Counted from the stretch's first letter, positions 1 through 8,698 are shown. The stretch: DNA of 64,000 nucleotides from JASLPR01 sp964496475 (GCA_964496475.1 CAZBZS010000006.1:5927-69926), one strand, 5' to 3'. The notes: generated by a model from the letters alone, not told the origin. A program made the numbers and translations.

Positions 1-175
1 ATGATGGCGACAACTACGTTCATACGCGACCTCCCGGAGGCTCAGACTAAGAAGCGTTGGCGAGCACTATTCAAACGCAACCGCGATCCCGGCGCCAGCC
101 GGGACACTAGCTACCCGATCATGCCGGCGCCTCGAACCCGCCGACCGACGGGACACCCCTAGCAACTTTCGATGC
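1..175. other. Left-edge region without a recognised gene
   Basis: An open frame of 53 codons begins at the first base and ends at a TAG at 160-162. Its product is basic and resembles nothing I recognise, and the frame may start outside the window. A 7-bp inverted repeat (TCCCGGC, loop GCCA, GCCGGGA) lies at 87-104 and could fold in RNA. It has no T-run, so I do not call it a terminator. Confidence 0.4.
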
Positions 176-1042
176 CTAGCGGCGCAGTCTGGCCACCCGA
201 CGTTGGGCCCGACGTTTCAGTTTTCCGTCGGCGTCAGACCCCACCACCGCGCGAAAGTCAGCCAGCGCTTCCTCGTCGAGCCCCTGGTCTTCGAAGGTGG
301 CCCCGCGGTTATAGTGGGCGCGTCCATCCCCCGGGGCCAGATCAATCGCCCGCGAATAGTCCTCCACGGCGTCGTCCAGCCGATCGGCCACCCGATGAGC
401 ACTACCGCGATTTAGAAACGCCTTCGCATTCTGCGAATCAAGCTTGATCGACTCCGTATAGGCGAATATCGCCGACTCCACATCACCCTGCTTCATTGTG
501 GCGACCCCGAGGTTGTAAAAAGCGTCCGCGCTCGTCTGGTCGCGCTCTGCGGCCCCGGCGAAATTTCGAACCGCCTCCTTGATCTGTCCCAGCTGTCCGT
601 TGATCTTCCCCATCAACAGGTGGGGACGCGCGTCCGCCGGGTCTATATCCGCCACCTCTTCGTAATCACGGATCGCCAGCGCATGCTGGCGCAGCTTCTC
701 GTAGGTCCGCGCCCGGCTGAAATACGCGGCTTTGGCGTCGGGTTGCAGTCCGATAACAGCTCTGTAGTCGGCGATGGCCTCCCGCAGCTTCCCCTGATCT
801 TCAAACAGGCGACCGCGTGCGAAATAGGCGTTGAAGTCGTCCGGCGCCAACTCGATCACATGCTCGTAATCGTCTATCGCTTCCTCCAGTCGATTCAAAC
901 CGATATTCGCTATCGCGCGGCCGGCATGCGCGGTCGGATTCTGCGGATCGAGACGAATGGCGGCGTCGAACTGAATCAGTGCCTCCGCCTGGCGATCGTC
1001 ACCAAGCAGCTCATGGGCGGTCCCGAGCGGGTCGTCAGTCAT
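176..1042 (-). CDS. Tetratricopeptide repeat protein
   Basis: A 288-residue protein made almost entirely of about eight 34-residue TPR units, each with the usual alternation of small and aromatic residues and a Pro near position 32 (for example LDPQNP, LAPDDF, LDSQNA). TPR arrays form a superhelical scaffold for protein-protein contacts. No signal peptide, membrane segment or enzymatic domain is visible, so a cytoplasmic adaptor is the simplest reading. The upstream neighbour on the same strand is a broken HD-GYP-type gene, so a former signalling partnership is possible but unproven. The partner is unknown. Confidence 0.85.
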   Translation of the reverse strand: MTDDPLGTAHELLGDDRQAEALIQFDAAIRLDPQNPTAHAGRAIANIGLNRLEEAIDDYEHVIELAPDDFNAYFARGRLFEDQGKLREAIADYRAVIGLQPDAKAAYFSRARTYEKLRQHALAIRDYEEVADIDPADARPHLLMGKINGQLGQIKEAVRNFAGAAERDQTSADAFYNLGVATMKQGDVESAIFAYTESIKLDSQNAKAFLNRGSAHRVADRLDDAVEDYSRAIDLAPGDGRAHYNRGATFEDQGLDEEALADFRAVVGSDADGKLKRRAQRRVARLRR

Positions 1043-1106
1043 AAATCTTGCTCGTCGTATGTTGTCGGTTGTCGCCGCGAGTCAGTGTACACAGCGATGG
1101 CGGGCA

Positions 1107-1124
1107 GAAGCCGGTACCGGCTTC
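1107..1124. repeat. Perfect 18-bp palindrome
   Basis: GAAGCCGGT is followed directly by its exact reverse complement ACCGGCTTC. It sits just past the stop of the pseudogene and about 65 bp upstream of the TPR gene, both read leftward. It could be an RNA hairpin (7-bp stem, GTAC loop) ending transcription or a dimeric regulator site. No T-run follows on either strand. Confidence 0.5.
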
Positions 1125-1134
1125 GCGAACGGTT

Positions 1135-1823
1135 CTAGGTCCCATCTTCCACTGGCGAGAGACCGCCATCAGGCGTCCCCGCCCGGGCGCCTACATCGGC
1201 TTGCATGAACGCGTCCACCACCTTGGGGTCGAAGTGATCCCCCGACTCGGCGACAAGAATCTCGCGAGCGTGTCATTTCGGAATACCATGCCTCCCGGTA
1301 CGCCCATTCCGTCGTCAGTGCGTCGAATACATCCGCCACGGCGATTATGCAGGCATCCATATGGATGCTGCTGCCGCGGATGACATCGGGATAGCTCGAT
1401 CCGGCGGTGATACGGGACTGCGCTCAGGCCGAGAAACACCGCGCCTGCCGCCAAGCTAGTCGGCGGCGACATAGAAAAGCCGCGGTGCGGTTCTCCGAGA
1501 ATGATGTTTTCCGTGGCCAGCGAATGTAGAAGGAATACGCCCGCTATCGACAGGAATCCCATCCCGGCGAAAAATATCCATATGTCCTCCCTACTCACCG
1601 ACGCCCGCAGCACCACCGCCGCCACCAGGCCAAGCAGAGCCGACACCGACACCATCCAGAAATGGAACGTCGTTGCCTTGATAAATGGGTCCAGTGTCGG
1701 GACCACCCTCAACAGGTAAAAGAGGGCGATCGGTCCGGCGAAAACCAGCAATAGCAGAACGATAAATCGCCCCCGGCGAGCCAGTGTCGCTAGGACCGTT
1801 GTATTAGTCGGGGTGGTGCTCAA
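1135..1823 (-). pseudogene. Decayed membrane-anchored HD-GYP-type protein
   Basis: The first 135 or so codons encode an intact hydrophobic region with about four membrane segments (around residues 18-40, 50-72, 80-103 and 125-140), like the membrane sensor part of a signalling protein. The frame then runs into nonsense-like sequence. Remnants of an HD-GYP phosphodiesterase C-terminus appear in two other frames: ADVFDALTTEWAYREAW near 1290-1345, and ILVAESGDHFDPKVVDAF near 1200-1250, ending in TAG at 1135-1137. The catalytic HD and GYP core that should lie between is gone. At least two frameshifts and one large deletion are needed to explain this. Intact relatives would hydrolyse cyclic di-GMP. 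Sequencing error could explain single shifts but not the missing core. Confidence 0.75.
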
Positions 1824-2116
1824 TGCTGGTCGATATCTACGATCTGCGCGTTGGTTGAGTTCCCGGAGCCCGGCTCAGACCCGGGCCTACCGTCATCGCG
1901 GCCGCCTGCCGGTTCTACCTGATTTTCGGCCTTGACCTTGCGCCTACAGCAAACGCCACCTGATCCTGATCGGCTAGCATTGCACGGGCAACGGATTCGG
2001 ACTTACTCCCGAGCCCAGACCCCGGCGCAATCATCCCTGGAAGTCCAACTAGGAGCCTATTGGTCGCATCCGCCCTATCAGTCGATGACCGCTCGGCAAA
2101 GGGTCGGAATTAGCCC
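1824..2116. other. Intergenic region, divergent
   Basis: About 290 bp between the leftward pseudogene and the rightward protease operon. It should hold the promoter of that operon, but I see no convincing -35/-10 pair. A GC-rich imperfect inverted repeat (AGCCCGG and CCCGGGCCT) lies in the first 70 bases. Open frames here have no recognisable content. Confidence 0.4.
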
Positions 2117-2785
2117 TTGGGCCTGATGAACGCCGCAGGCGAACCGCGGCTTTTTCTGGCGCTTCTGATCGCCTTCATTTACGCGATAACCGTACACGAG
2201 GCCAGCCACGCATTCGTCGCCGATCGGCTGGGCGATACGACTGCGCGCTTTCGCGGCAGACGCACCGTCAATCCCATGTCTCATCTTGATGTCGTCGGCT
2301 CCCTGATGCTCGTCGTCATCGGGTTCGGCTGGGGCAAAGCAGTCCCCGTCAATCCCATCAATCTTCGCGGCGATCCGCGCCGCGGCATGGCCATCGTCGC
2401 GGCTGCAGGACCAGCGGCGAACCTCCTGTCCGCGGTGGTCTTCGGCCTGCTGTTGCGAGCGGCGGTGTCCAATGGCACGGATCTGGAGTACTGGCATCTG
2501 CTTCTCCAGGTCCTGACCCTGATCAACCTGTTCCTGGCTATCTTCAACCTGATGCCCGTCCCACCCCTCGACGGCTTCACTTTGCTGCTCGTGTTCGTTA
2601 ACCCCAACACCGCCCAACGGCTGCGCTTGTATAGCCGCCAGATAATGATGGTCTTCTTCGGAATTGTGGCCCTGGCGTATTTCCTCCGGCTGAACATGTT
2701 CAGTTCCGTGCTCACACCGCCTACGCTCAACCTGTTCCGATTCATCTTGGGTGAACATGCTTCGCGGATAATCTTGGGTGGTTAA
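2117..2785 (+). CDS. Site-2-protease-like M50 family membrane metalloprotease
   Basis: A 222-residue polytopic protein with the M50 hallmark HEASH at residues 27-31 inside the first membrane segment (two zinc ligands plus the catalytic Glu) and the second motif PVPPLDG around 147-153, whose Asp152 supplies the third ligand. Size and topology fit the short rhomboid-sized S2P group without a PDZ domain, which cleaves substrates within the membrane. The start is uncertain between the ATG at 2117 and a second at 2126. The gene overlaps the HD-domain gene by 8 bp and heads an operon with scpA and scpB, an arrangement seen in several Gram-positive and Chloroflexi genomes. The substrate is unknown. 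Confidence 0.88.
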   Translation: MGLMNAAGEPRLFLALLIAFIYAITVHEASHAFVADRLGDTTARFRGRRTVNPMSHLDVVGSLMLVVIGFGWGKAVPVNPINLRGDPRRGMAIVAAAGPAANLLSAVVFGLLLRAAVSNGTDLEYWHLLLQVLTLINLFLAIFNLMPVPPLDGFTLLLVFVNPNTAQRLRLYSRQIMMVFFGIVALAYFLRLNMFSSVLTPPTLNLFRFILGEHASRIILGG

Positions 2786-3263
2786 GTACCGGGTGGGCCA
2801 GTTTCTCCGCGCGCTCTGGGCTCCCCGGGCGAAAGCCTTGACAGATGGCGCGGCGGCGCTCCTCAGCGCGCGTGAAATCCAACTGTTTGAGCGTATGGCC
2901 GCCTTCGATCAGGCCCACTCCCTGGCCGTGTACAGCAGGCTTCGGGAACTCGATCCAGACGGCGTCGACTTGCACGTGGCCGGGCTGTTGCACGATGTGG
3001 GCAAGGGGCTACCCTCCCTGGCACAGCGAGTGGCGTTCGTGCTGGCCACCGCCCTCTGGCCGAAGAACCTGGAACGCTGGGCTACAATTCCGCGAAGAAG
3101 CTTTCGCGGCGGGCTGTGGGCGCTGTCCCATCACGCCGAAGCCGGCGCACGGTTCCTCGAGGCAGCCGGCAGCCGGCCGCGGGTGACGGAGATAGTTCGC
3201 AAGCAAGGAAATCCTGAAGACCCGGATACGGCCCTGCTGGCAAGGATTGACGGGCAATGCTGA
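2778..3263 (+). CDS. HD-domain protein (probable metal-dependent phosphohydrolase)
   Basis: A 161-residue protein with HD-superfamily motifs: His47 in a DQAHSLAV context, the His72-Asp73 pair in LLHDVGKG, and His118/His119 further on. These residues usually bind one or two divalent metals for phosphoester hydrolysis. The start is a GTG inside the end of the protease gene, and the stop overlaps scpA by 7 bp, so the three genes look translationally coupled. The substrate cannot be told; small HD proteins include nucleotidases and nucleotide-signal hydrolases. The tight coupling to the chromosome-condensation genes may be only organisational. Confidence 0.75.
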   Translation: MVKYRVGQFLRALWAPRAKALTDGAAALLSAREIQLFERMAAFDQAHSLAVYSRLRELDPDGVDLHVAGLLHDVGKGLPSLAQRVAFVLATALWPKNLERWATIPRRSFRGGLWALSHHAEAGARFLEAAGSRPRVTEIVRKQGNPEDPDTALLARIDGQC

Positions 3264-4003
3264 CTGACTGGCGGACGGGAACCAGAGCGTCGGCACTGGC
3301 CGATTTCCACCTTTCCCTGACCGAGTTCGACGGTCCCTTCGACCTCTTGCTCCACCTGGTGGACAAGCAGGGCTTCGATATCACTTCCCTGTCCCTCGTG
3401 GCCGTCACCTCACAGTACCTAGCCTATATCGACGATCTGAAGGAGTCCTATACCGAAGCCACTTCCGAATTTCTCGCGGTCGGATCGCAACTCGTGTTGT
3501 TGAAATCCAGGGCCATGCTGCCCACCGGGGGGGACCCGGAGGACGAGATCGACGAAGCCGTTCGGTTGGCCGAGCGCCTCAAGGTGTACGGGGCCTTTCG
3601 CAAGCTGGCCCACGAGTTCGATCGCCTGCAGGCCGAGGACACCGCCCTATTCGTTCGCTTGTCGCCGCACGCCCTCGAGCCCGAAGTAGCTGCTGATACC
3701 GGCACCGTCGACGAGCTGGTTGCGGCCATCCATGAAATGCTTAATCCTACGGAAACCACTCGCGCCTTGATTCCCCTGCCGACCAGTCGTTTTGATCTCC
3801 CCGAGCGCATCGCCACTGTTGCCAATCGCGTTAGGGCCGCCGGAAAATTGGAGTTCGCCGATCTGGCCAGAGATTGCCGGTCGCGGCTGGAGATCATTTA
3901 CACCTTGCTGGCCGTTCTGCACCTGGTCGCGCAGAGTAACGTAGCAGTCCGCCAGCGAAAGAGCTTCGGCACCATAGAGATCGAAGACTTAGCCGATGAC
4001 TGA
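3257..4003 (+). CDS. scpA: Segregation and condensation protein A
   Basis: This 248-residue protein is the kleisin subunit that bridges the SMC heads in the bacterial condensin complex and helps compact and segregate the chromosome. The N-terminal block FDGPFDLLLHLVDKQGFDI is the family signature for binding the SMC neck, and the C-terminal winged helix ending near SFGTIEIEDL is also present. Length matches the family (about 240-260). The ATG overlaps the preceding HD gene, and the 3' end overlaps scpB by 8 bp, consistent with coupled production of the two partners. No smc gene is in the window. Confidence 0.95.
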   Translation: MLTDWRTGTRASALADFHLSLTEFDGPFDLLLHLVDKQGFDITSLSLVAVTSQYLAYIDDLKESYTEATSEFLAVGSQLVLLKSRAMLPTGGDPEDEIDEAVRLAERLKVYGAFRKLAHEFDRLQAEDTALFVRLSPHALEPEVAADTGTVDELVAAIHEMLNPTETTRALIPLPTSRFDLPERIATVANRVRAAGKLEFADLARDCRSRLEIIYTLLAVLHLVAQSNVAVRQRKSFGTIEIEDLADD

Positions 4004-4655
4004 CATTTCCGAAAGCAAAATCGCTCCCGAATCGGACCCGATCTCCGAAGGCTCCAACCTCGATCTGGACTTCGGACTGGGGGACGTAGTTGAAGCCCTG
4101 CTCTTCGTCAGCGACCGCCCGCTCGCACCCTCGCGAATCGCCGCGGTCCTCGACGAGGATGAAGATAGCGTCCGCGGCGCCCTCACCGAGCTTCGGCGTA
4201 AGTATCAACGCGGCGGTCTGCGCATCCTGCTCCACGATGACCTCTACCAGATGGCCACCGCGCCGGATACCGCCGTGTACTGTCGGGCCCTGCTGGGGCT
4301 TGAGCCCAACCAGCGTCTCACTCAAGCCAGTCTTGAGACCTTGGCCGTGGTCGCTTACCGGCAGCCGGTCACTCGCGCGTTAATCGAAGACGTGCGCGGC
4401 GTGAACTCCGACAGTCCCCTCTCAAGTCTCGTGGCCTACGGGCTTGTCACCGCCATCGGTAAGAGTGAACGACCCGGCAGGGCGATGCTCTACGGCACCA
4501 CCCCGGGGTTCCTGGCATATTTCGGAGTCGATTCACTGGATTCCCTGCCAGCGTTGGATCTGCCCGATTTCGCTCCCGGCAAGGAAGCGGTGGCAACCCC
4601 AAACCCGCTGGATCCCCGGCCGCCAAAGACGATCGAGGCGAATCCGACCGACTAG
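3996..4655 (+). CDS. scpB: Segregation and condensation protein B
   Basis: ScpB dimers bind the central region of ScpA and regulate the SMC-ScpAB condensin. The 219-residue product has the two winged-helix domains of the family, with recognisable blocks VVEALLFVSDRPL, TLAVVAYRQPVTR and RGVNSDSPL, plus acidic N- and Pro-rich C-terminal tails of low complexity. It follows scpA with an 8-bp overlap. Its stop codon overlaps the stop region of the oppositely oriented rpsI, so the two transcripts converge without spare DNA for a classical terminator. Confidence 0.95.
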   Translation: MTDISESKIAPESDPISEGSNLDLDFGLGDVVEALLFVSDRPLAPSRIAAVLDEDEDSVRGALTELRRKYQRGGLRILLHDDLYQMATAPDTAVYCRALLGLEPNQRLTQASLETLAVVAYRQPVTRALIEDVRGVNSDSPLSSLVAYGLVTAIGKSERPGRAMLYGTTPGFLAYFGVDSLDSLPALDLPDFAPGKEAVATPNPLDPRPPKTIEANPTD

Positions 4656-5059
4656 CGCTTCGTGTACTGAGGCGCTTTTCGCGCGCGCTTCAAGCCCGGC
4701 TTCTTCCGTTCCTTGGCGCGGGCGTCACGGGTCATCAGACCGGCAGGCTTCAGGATTTGTCGAAAATCCGGATTGTATTCAGTCAGAGCGCGGGCCAGAC
4801 CCTGTCGGATCGCTCCCGCCTGACCGGAAATGCCACCACCGCTGACTCTGATCGTGGCGCTGTAATCACCCTCAACCAAGCGCAACGCCTCCGTCGCTTC
4901 AAGCAGATGGGTTCCGACCCGAAAGTATTCCTCAATCGGGCGATCGTTCACCACCAGAGGTCCCTTCTTCGCGAAAAGCCGCACTCTGGCCACCGCTGTC
5001 TTCCGGCGGCCGTTCGCGTAGTGGTACCGGTCCGCACTTTTCTTAGCCAATGTCACCAT
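4652..5059 (-). CDS. rpsI: 30S ribosomal protein S9
   Basis: The 135-residue S9 protein has the conserved YANGRRKTAVARVRL block near the N-terminus and the basic tail GLKRARKAPQYTKR, whose last Arg reaches the P-site tRNA in the 30S subunit. It is the final gene of the long ribosomal run, just after rplM, whose 3' end it overlaps by 17 bp. The start is ambiguous: ATG at 5059 is used here, but an in-frame GTG and TTG follow within four codons. Confidence 0.95.
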   Translation of the reverse strand: MVTLAKKSADRYHYANGRRKTAVARVRLFAKKGPLVVNDRPIEEYFRVGTHLLEATEALRLVEGDYSATIRVSGGGISGQAGAIRQGLARALTEYNPDFRQILKPAGLMTRDARAKERKKPGLKRARKAPQYTKR

Positions 5060-5492
5060 CCAAATTCATAACCTTCGGTTCTTGAGCCGCGTGAGGGTGA
5101 TCCGGGCCCGCGTAAACATGCAGACGCCCGATCGCGTGTCTGCCCAACTTCGTTTTTGGCAGCATTCCCTTGACCGCCTTCGTTATTGGCCGGTCCGGGA
5201 ATTTCTCCAGCAAGGTCTCCAGATTCGTCTCTTTTAGCCCCCCCGGATAACCGCTGTGCCTATAGTAAATCTTGTCCGCCAGCTTGTTGCCCGTCACATG
5301 CACCTTCTCGGCGTTGACCACAATCACGTAATCTCCCACCTCCAGGTGCGGAGCGTAGGCCGGCTTGCCTTTTCCAAGAAGAACCCCGGCTATCTGCGTC
5401 GCCACCCGCCCCAGCGTCTTGCCCTCCAGGTCCACCACCCACCAGGCGCGAACGATGTCCGCCGCGCGGACGCTATGGGTTCTAGTTGACAT
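5043..5492 (-). CDS. rplM: 50S ribosomal protein L13
   Basis: The 149-residue product carries the L13 signatures WWVVDLEGKTLGRVATQIA, YAPHLEVGDYVIVVNAEKV and YRHSGYPGGLKE, matching family length. L13 is an early assembly protein that binds 23S rRNA. It overlaps truA by 11 bp upstream and rpsI downstream, giving the common truA-rplM-rpsI tail of the alpha operon. Confidence 0.96.
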   Translation of the reverse strand: MSTRTHSVRAADIVRAWWVVDLEGKTLGRVATQIAGVLLGKGKPAYAPHLEVGDYVIVVNAEKVHVTGNKLADKIYYRHSGYPGGLKETNLETLLEKFPDRPITKAVKGMLPKTKLGRHAIGRLHVYAGPDHPHAAQEPKVMNLDGDIG

Positions 5493-6279
5493 CTAACTCC
5501 TTGAATGCCCCACTCAATGCGCCGGCGCTCCTGAATGGATCGTCGCGATCTTCGTACTCGACTCTCAGCAGGTACAACCCGGCCGCCGGCGCCGACGGCG
5601 CCACCGGTGCGTAATCATGTCGGTTGAGCAGGGCAAGGAAATCGTCATTCGAGAGACGCCCCAGCCCGACCTGAACGAGAGCGCCGCTAATTCGCCGCAC
5701 CATCCGCTTGGCGAAGGCATTCGCTGATATGCGGACGTAGACCATATCCTTTTCCCGCCAGCAGGCGCAATCGGTCACCCGGCGCATCACCGCCTCATCT
5801 GTCTCCACCACGAACCCGGCGAAATCGTGAGTTCCGACAAGTTCGCCCGCCGCCGTGTTCATCGCGGGGACATCGAGCTCTCGGCCAACGTGATGCACCC
5901 AGCCTCGCAGGAGCGCCGACCGCGCCCTTTGGTTGAGTATTCGATACTCGTAGGTGCGCGCCGATGCCTGCCGGCGCGGATCAAAACCGCCCGGGCAAGC
6001 GCTCGCGTCCCTGACGCTGATGTCATCCGGCAAAACGGCGTTTAGAGCCGATCGCATGCCCTCAGGCGGAATCCGGCCTTCGTAATCGGCCGCCACCACC
6101 TGCCCCAGCGCATGCACGCCAGTATCGGTCCGACCGGCCGCCTGCACTCGACTTCCTCTAGTCACCAGGCTGTCAAAAGCCGTCTCCAGCGCCACTTGAA
6201 TCGTCGGTTCACCCGGTTGGGCCTGAAAGCCGGCATAGCCCGAGCCGTCATATTCGATCGTCATCCGGATTCGCCGCAT
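5482..6279 (-). CDS. truA: tRNA pseudouridine(38-40) synthase TruA
   Basis: TruA converts uridines 38-40 of the tRNA anticodon arm to pseudouridine. The 265-residue protein shows the family N-terminus IRMTIEYDGSGYAGFQAQP and the catalytic motif GRTDTGVHA with the nucleophile Asp52, and the later block NAFAKRMVRRISGALVQVG. The gene is 2 bp downstream of rplQ and overlaps rplM, so it is part of the ribosomal transcript, as in many bacteria. Confidence 0.95.
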   Translation of the reverse strand: MRRIRMTIEYDGSGYAGFQAQPGEPTIQVALETAFDSLVTRGSRVQAAGRTDTGVHALGQVVAADYEGRIPPEGMRSALNAVLPDDISVRDASACPGGFDPRRQASARTYEYRILNQRARSALLRGWVHHVGRELDVPAMNTAAGELVGTHDFAGFVVETDEAVMRRVTDCACWREKDMVYVRISANAFAKRMVRRISGALVQVGLGRLSNDDFLALLNRHDYAPVAPSAPAAGLYLLRVEYEDRDDPFRSAGALSGAFKELDVN

Positions 6280-6281
6280 CT

Positions 6282-6632
6282 CTAGACCAGCTCGATCCTT
6301 ACCATCGGCGCCGCATCGCCGGCGCGAGGCCCCAGGTTGTACATTCTCGTGAAGCCGCCGTCGCGTTCTTTGAATCGCTCCGAAAGGTCTCCAAACACCT
6401 TGTCTATCACCTGCCTGTCCGGCAATCGAGAAAGTGCCTGCCGCCGGGCGTGGAGGTCGCCTCGCTTCCCAAGCGTTATCAGGCGGTCAACATGGGAGCG
6501 AATCTCCTTGGCCTTTGCCTCGGTGGTGCGAATGCCCTCATGCAGCAGCAACGACCGGGCCAAGTTTCGCAACATCGCCTTGCGATGTCCCTGGTCCCGA
6601 TCGAATCTGCGCTTACGGGTCCGGTGCTTCAT
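6282..6632 (-). CDS. rplQ: 50S ribosomal protein L17
   Basis: The 116-residue L17 opens with the conserved MKHR...HRKAMLRNLARSLL block and contains TTEAKAKEIR and the C-terminal RMYNLGPRAGDAAPM segment. L17 lies near the peptide exit on the large subunit. The ATG overlaps the rpoA stop by 4 bp (ATGA), the usual alpha-operon order. Confidence 0.96.
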   Translation of the reverse strand: MKHRTRKRRFDRDQGHRKAMLRNLARSLLLHEGIRTTEAKAKEIRSHVDRLITLGKRGDLHARRQALSRLPDRQVIDKVFGDLSERFKERDGGFTRMYNLGPRAGDAAPMVRIELV

Positions 6633-7588
6633 TCGTCGTTCTCTGACGGCAACGCCGGGTCGCCTGTGACCGTCAGCCCCACGTCCGCTAGCCGCTCACG
6701 CAACTCAACCACCAATTTGACCCCCATCCCCCGCAGATCGAAGAGCTCGTACTCGGTAAGTTGGACCAGCTGCTCCACCGTGTCAATTCCATGGCGCTTC
6801 AGGCAATTCAAGGCCCGGTTGGACAGTTTCAGCTCTTCCACCGGCGTCGCCGGCTCGATCTCCTCCGGCACGGCGACGACCGCGGACGTGGCCAACAGCT
6901 CCTGCGGATCGGCCACCCGCGCCATTAGCGAATATGAATCCACCAGAATTCCAGACGCCGTTGAGACGGCCTCCTCCGGAGTTATGGTGCCGTCAGTCCA
7001 GACCTGCACCGACAGCCGGTCCCAGTCCGTCGACCGGCCGACTCGGGCCCGCTCGACCCCATACTGAACTCGGTGCACCGGCGTGAACCGAGCATCCAGC
7101 GGGATGACCCCGATCTGCTTATCCTCTTGCTCCTCCGCTCCGACATAGCCCACTCCCCGCTCGATCACCAGCTCGACGCGGAGCGTGCCCTTCTTGTTGT
7201 CGAGCGTAGCCAGGTAATGGTCCGGATTGATGATCTCCACTTCGGGACCGATCTGAATACTCGAATCGGTCACCACTCCCGGACCCTTGACCTCGATTAA
7301 TCCGGCGATAGGCCCCTCGGCGTGCATCCGTAGACGGACATCCTTCAGATTCAGAATGAACTGCGTGATGTCCTCTCGCATGAAGGCCAGATTCGAGAAT
7401 TCATGCAGTATCCCATCAACACTGATGCGGGTGATCGCAGCGCCCGGCATGGACGACAGCAGAACCCGTCGAAGCGGATTCCCGATCGTGTGCCCGTAAC
7501 CACGGGGTAGCGGTTCCACTACGAAGTGTCCGTGCCGGTCCCCGGCATCGATCACATTGATTATCGGCATTGGCTGTTCGGCTGCCAA
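6629..7588 (-). CDS. rpoA: RNA polymerase alpha subunit
   Basis: The 319-residue alpha subunit nucleates RNA polymerase assembly as a dimer. The N-terminal domain shows GYGHTIGNPLRRVLLSS and the VLATLDNKKGTLRVEL-type core; the C-terminal domain (around 245-310) shows LSNRALNCLKRHGI and DLRGMGVKLVVEL, the helix-hairpin-helix that touches UP-element DNA and activators. Length is normal. A 51-bp gap separates it from rpsD upstream. Its partners rpoB and rpoC are at the far end of the same gene run. Confidence 0.97.
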   Translation of the reverse strand: MAAEQPMPIINVIDAGDRHGHFVVEPLPRGYGHTIGNPLRRVLLSSMPGAAITRISVDGILHEFSNLAFMREDITQFILNLKDVRLRMHAEGPIAGLIEVKGPGVVTDSSIQIGPEVEIINPDHYLATLDNKKGTLRVELVIERGVGYVGAEEQEDKQIGVIPLDARFTPVHRVQYGVERARVGRSTDWDRLSVQVWTDGTITPEEAVSTASGILVDSYSLMARVADPQELLATSAVVAVPEEIEPATPVEELKLSNRALNCLKRHGIDTVEQLVQLTEYELFDLRGMGVKLVVELRERLADVGLTVTGDPALPSENDE

Positions 7589-7639
7589 CTATTACCTCCG
7601 GCGTTATGTTGTGGCTTCGCCTCAATCGGCGGCCATTGG

Positions 7640-8275
7640 CTATCTAGAGTAGAACTCGACGACTAGTTGTTCGTTGACGACCACGTCAACCTGCTCGCGC
7701 TCAGGCAGCGCGACGACTTTACCTGTCTTCTTTTCCACGTCCACCAGCACCCATTCCGGCCTCCCCATATCCGAGGCTCGGTCCTGGGCGATGACGAACA
7801 CGTCCAGATCACTGCTCGCGGCTCGAACTGTGATCTCATCACCGACTTTCAGCAGATGCGATGGCGTTTTCGCCGGCCGACTGTTGACCTGAAAGTGACG
7901 GTGGGTTACCAGCTGGCGGGCCTGCTTTCGCGACGTGGCGAATCCCATCCGGTACACCACATTATCCAGTCGTGACTCAAGGATTTGCAGCAGATTTCCA
8001 CCCGTCAGCCCCGGCATCTTTTCCGCCATCCGGAAATACCTTCGAAACTGACGCTCCAGCACGCCATACGCCCGGCGGACTTTCTGTTTCTCACGAAGTT
8101 GCACCGCGTAGTCCGACATTCGACGTCTCATCTGTCTCACACCAGCCGCGACCCCGGGCGGCAGGTTGCGTCGCTCAATCGCGCACTTGGGCATGAAACA
8201 TCGATCGCCTTTAAGAAAGAGTTTCACTCCCTCCCGGCGGCAAAGTTTGCAGTTCGGGCCGGTGTAGCGGGCCAT
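7640..8275 (-). CDS. rpsD: 30S ribosomal protein S4 (zinc form)
   Basis: S4 starts 30S assembly by binding the 5' domain of 16S rRNA. The 211-residue protein has the S4 RNA-binding domain around RLDNVVYRMGFATSRKQARQLV. Near the N-terminus, Cys9, Cys12, Cys26 and Cys31 have the same spacing as the zinc-binding S4 of Thermus, so this is the C+ form. The gene lies between rpsK and rpoA as in most bacteria, where S4 often regulates its own operon; no regulatory structure is evident. Confidence 0.96.
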   Translation of the reverse strand: MARYTGPNCKLCRREGVKLFLKGDRCFMPKCAIERRNLPPGVAAGVRQMRRRMSDYAVQLREKQKVRRAYGVLERQFRRYFRMAEKMPGLTGGNLLQILESRLDNVVYRMGFATSRKQARQLVTHRHFQVNSRPAKTPSHLLKVGDEITVRAASSDLDVFVIAQDRASDMGRPEWVLVDVEKKTGKVVALPEREQVDVVVNEQLVVEFYSR

Positions 8276-8314
8276 GCTAGCCGCTCTCCAGGTGCGATCC
8301 GCGGGCGGCGCAGA

Positions 8315-8698
8315 TCATATGCGCCTCCGCTTCGGCGGGCGGGGTCCGTTATGGGGCACTGGCGTGACATCTGTTATTCCCATCACCTGCATCCCTGCGG
8401 TCTGCAGAGCGCGGATTGCGGCATCGCGACCGCTGCCCGGTCCTTTGACGAATACCCTAATCTTGCGCATTCCCATGTCCATCGCTTGGCGAGCAGCCTG
8501 CTCGGAGGTCATCTGGGCTGCGTACGGCGTACTCTTGCGCGATCCTTTGAACCCGACACTGCCACCGCTGGACCAGCACACGGCGTTGCCTTGCGGGTCC
8601 GTGATTGTGACTATGGTGTTGTTGAATGTCGCCTGTATGTGGGCCTGACCTTCGGGCACTATCCGGGCATCGCGCCGACGTCTACGTCTTTCTGCCAA
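8315..8698 (-). CDS. rpsK: 30S ribosomal protein S11
   Basis: The 127-residue S11 includes [36 protein letters not shown] and the C-terminal [17 protein letters not shown], all diagnostic. It lines the mRNA exit site on the 30S platform. The N-terminus is a short run of Arg, a little more basic than usual. It lies 23 bp after rpsM. Confidence 0.96.
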   Translation of the reverse strand: MAERRRRRRDARIVPEGQAHIQATFNNTIVTITDPQGNAVCWSSGGSVGFKGSRKSTPYAAQMTSEQAARQAMDMGMRKIRVFVKGPGSGRDAAIRALQTAGMQVMGITDVTPVPHNGPRPPKRRRI

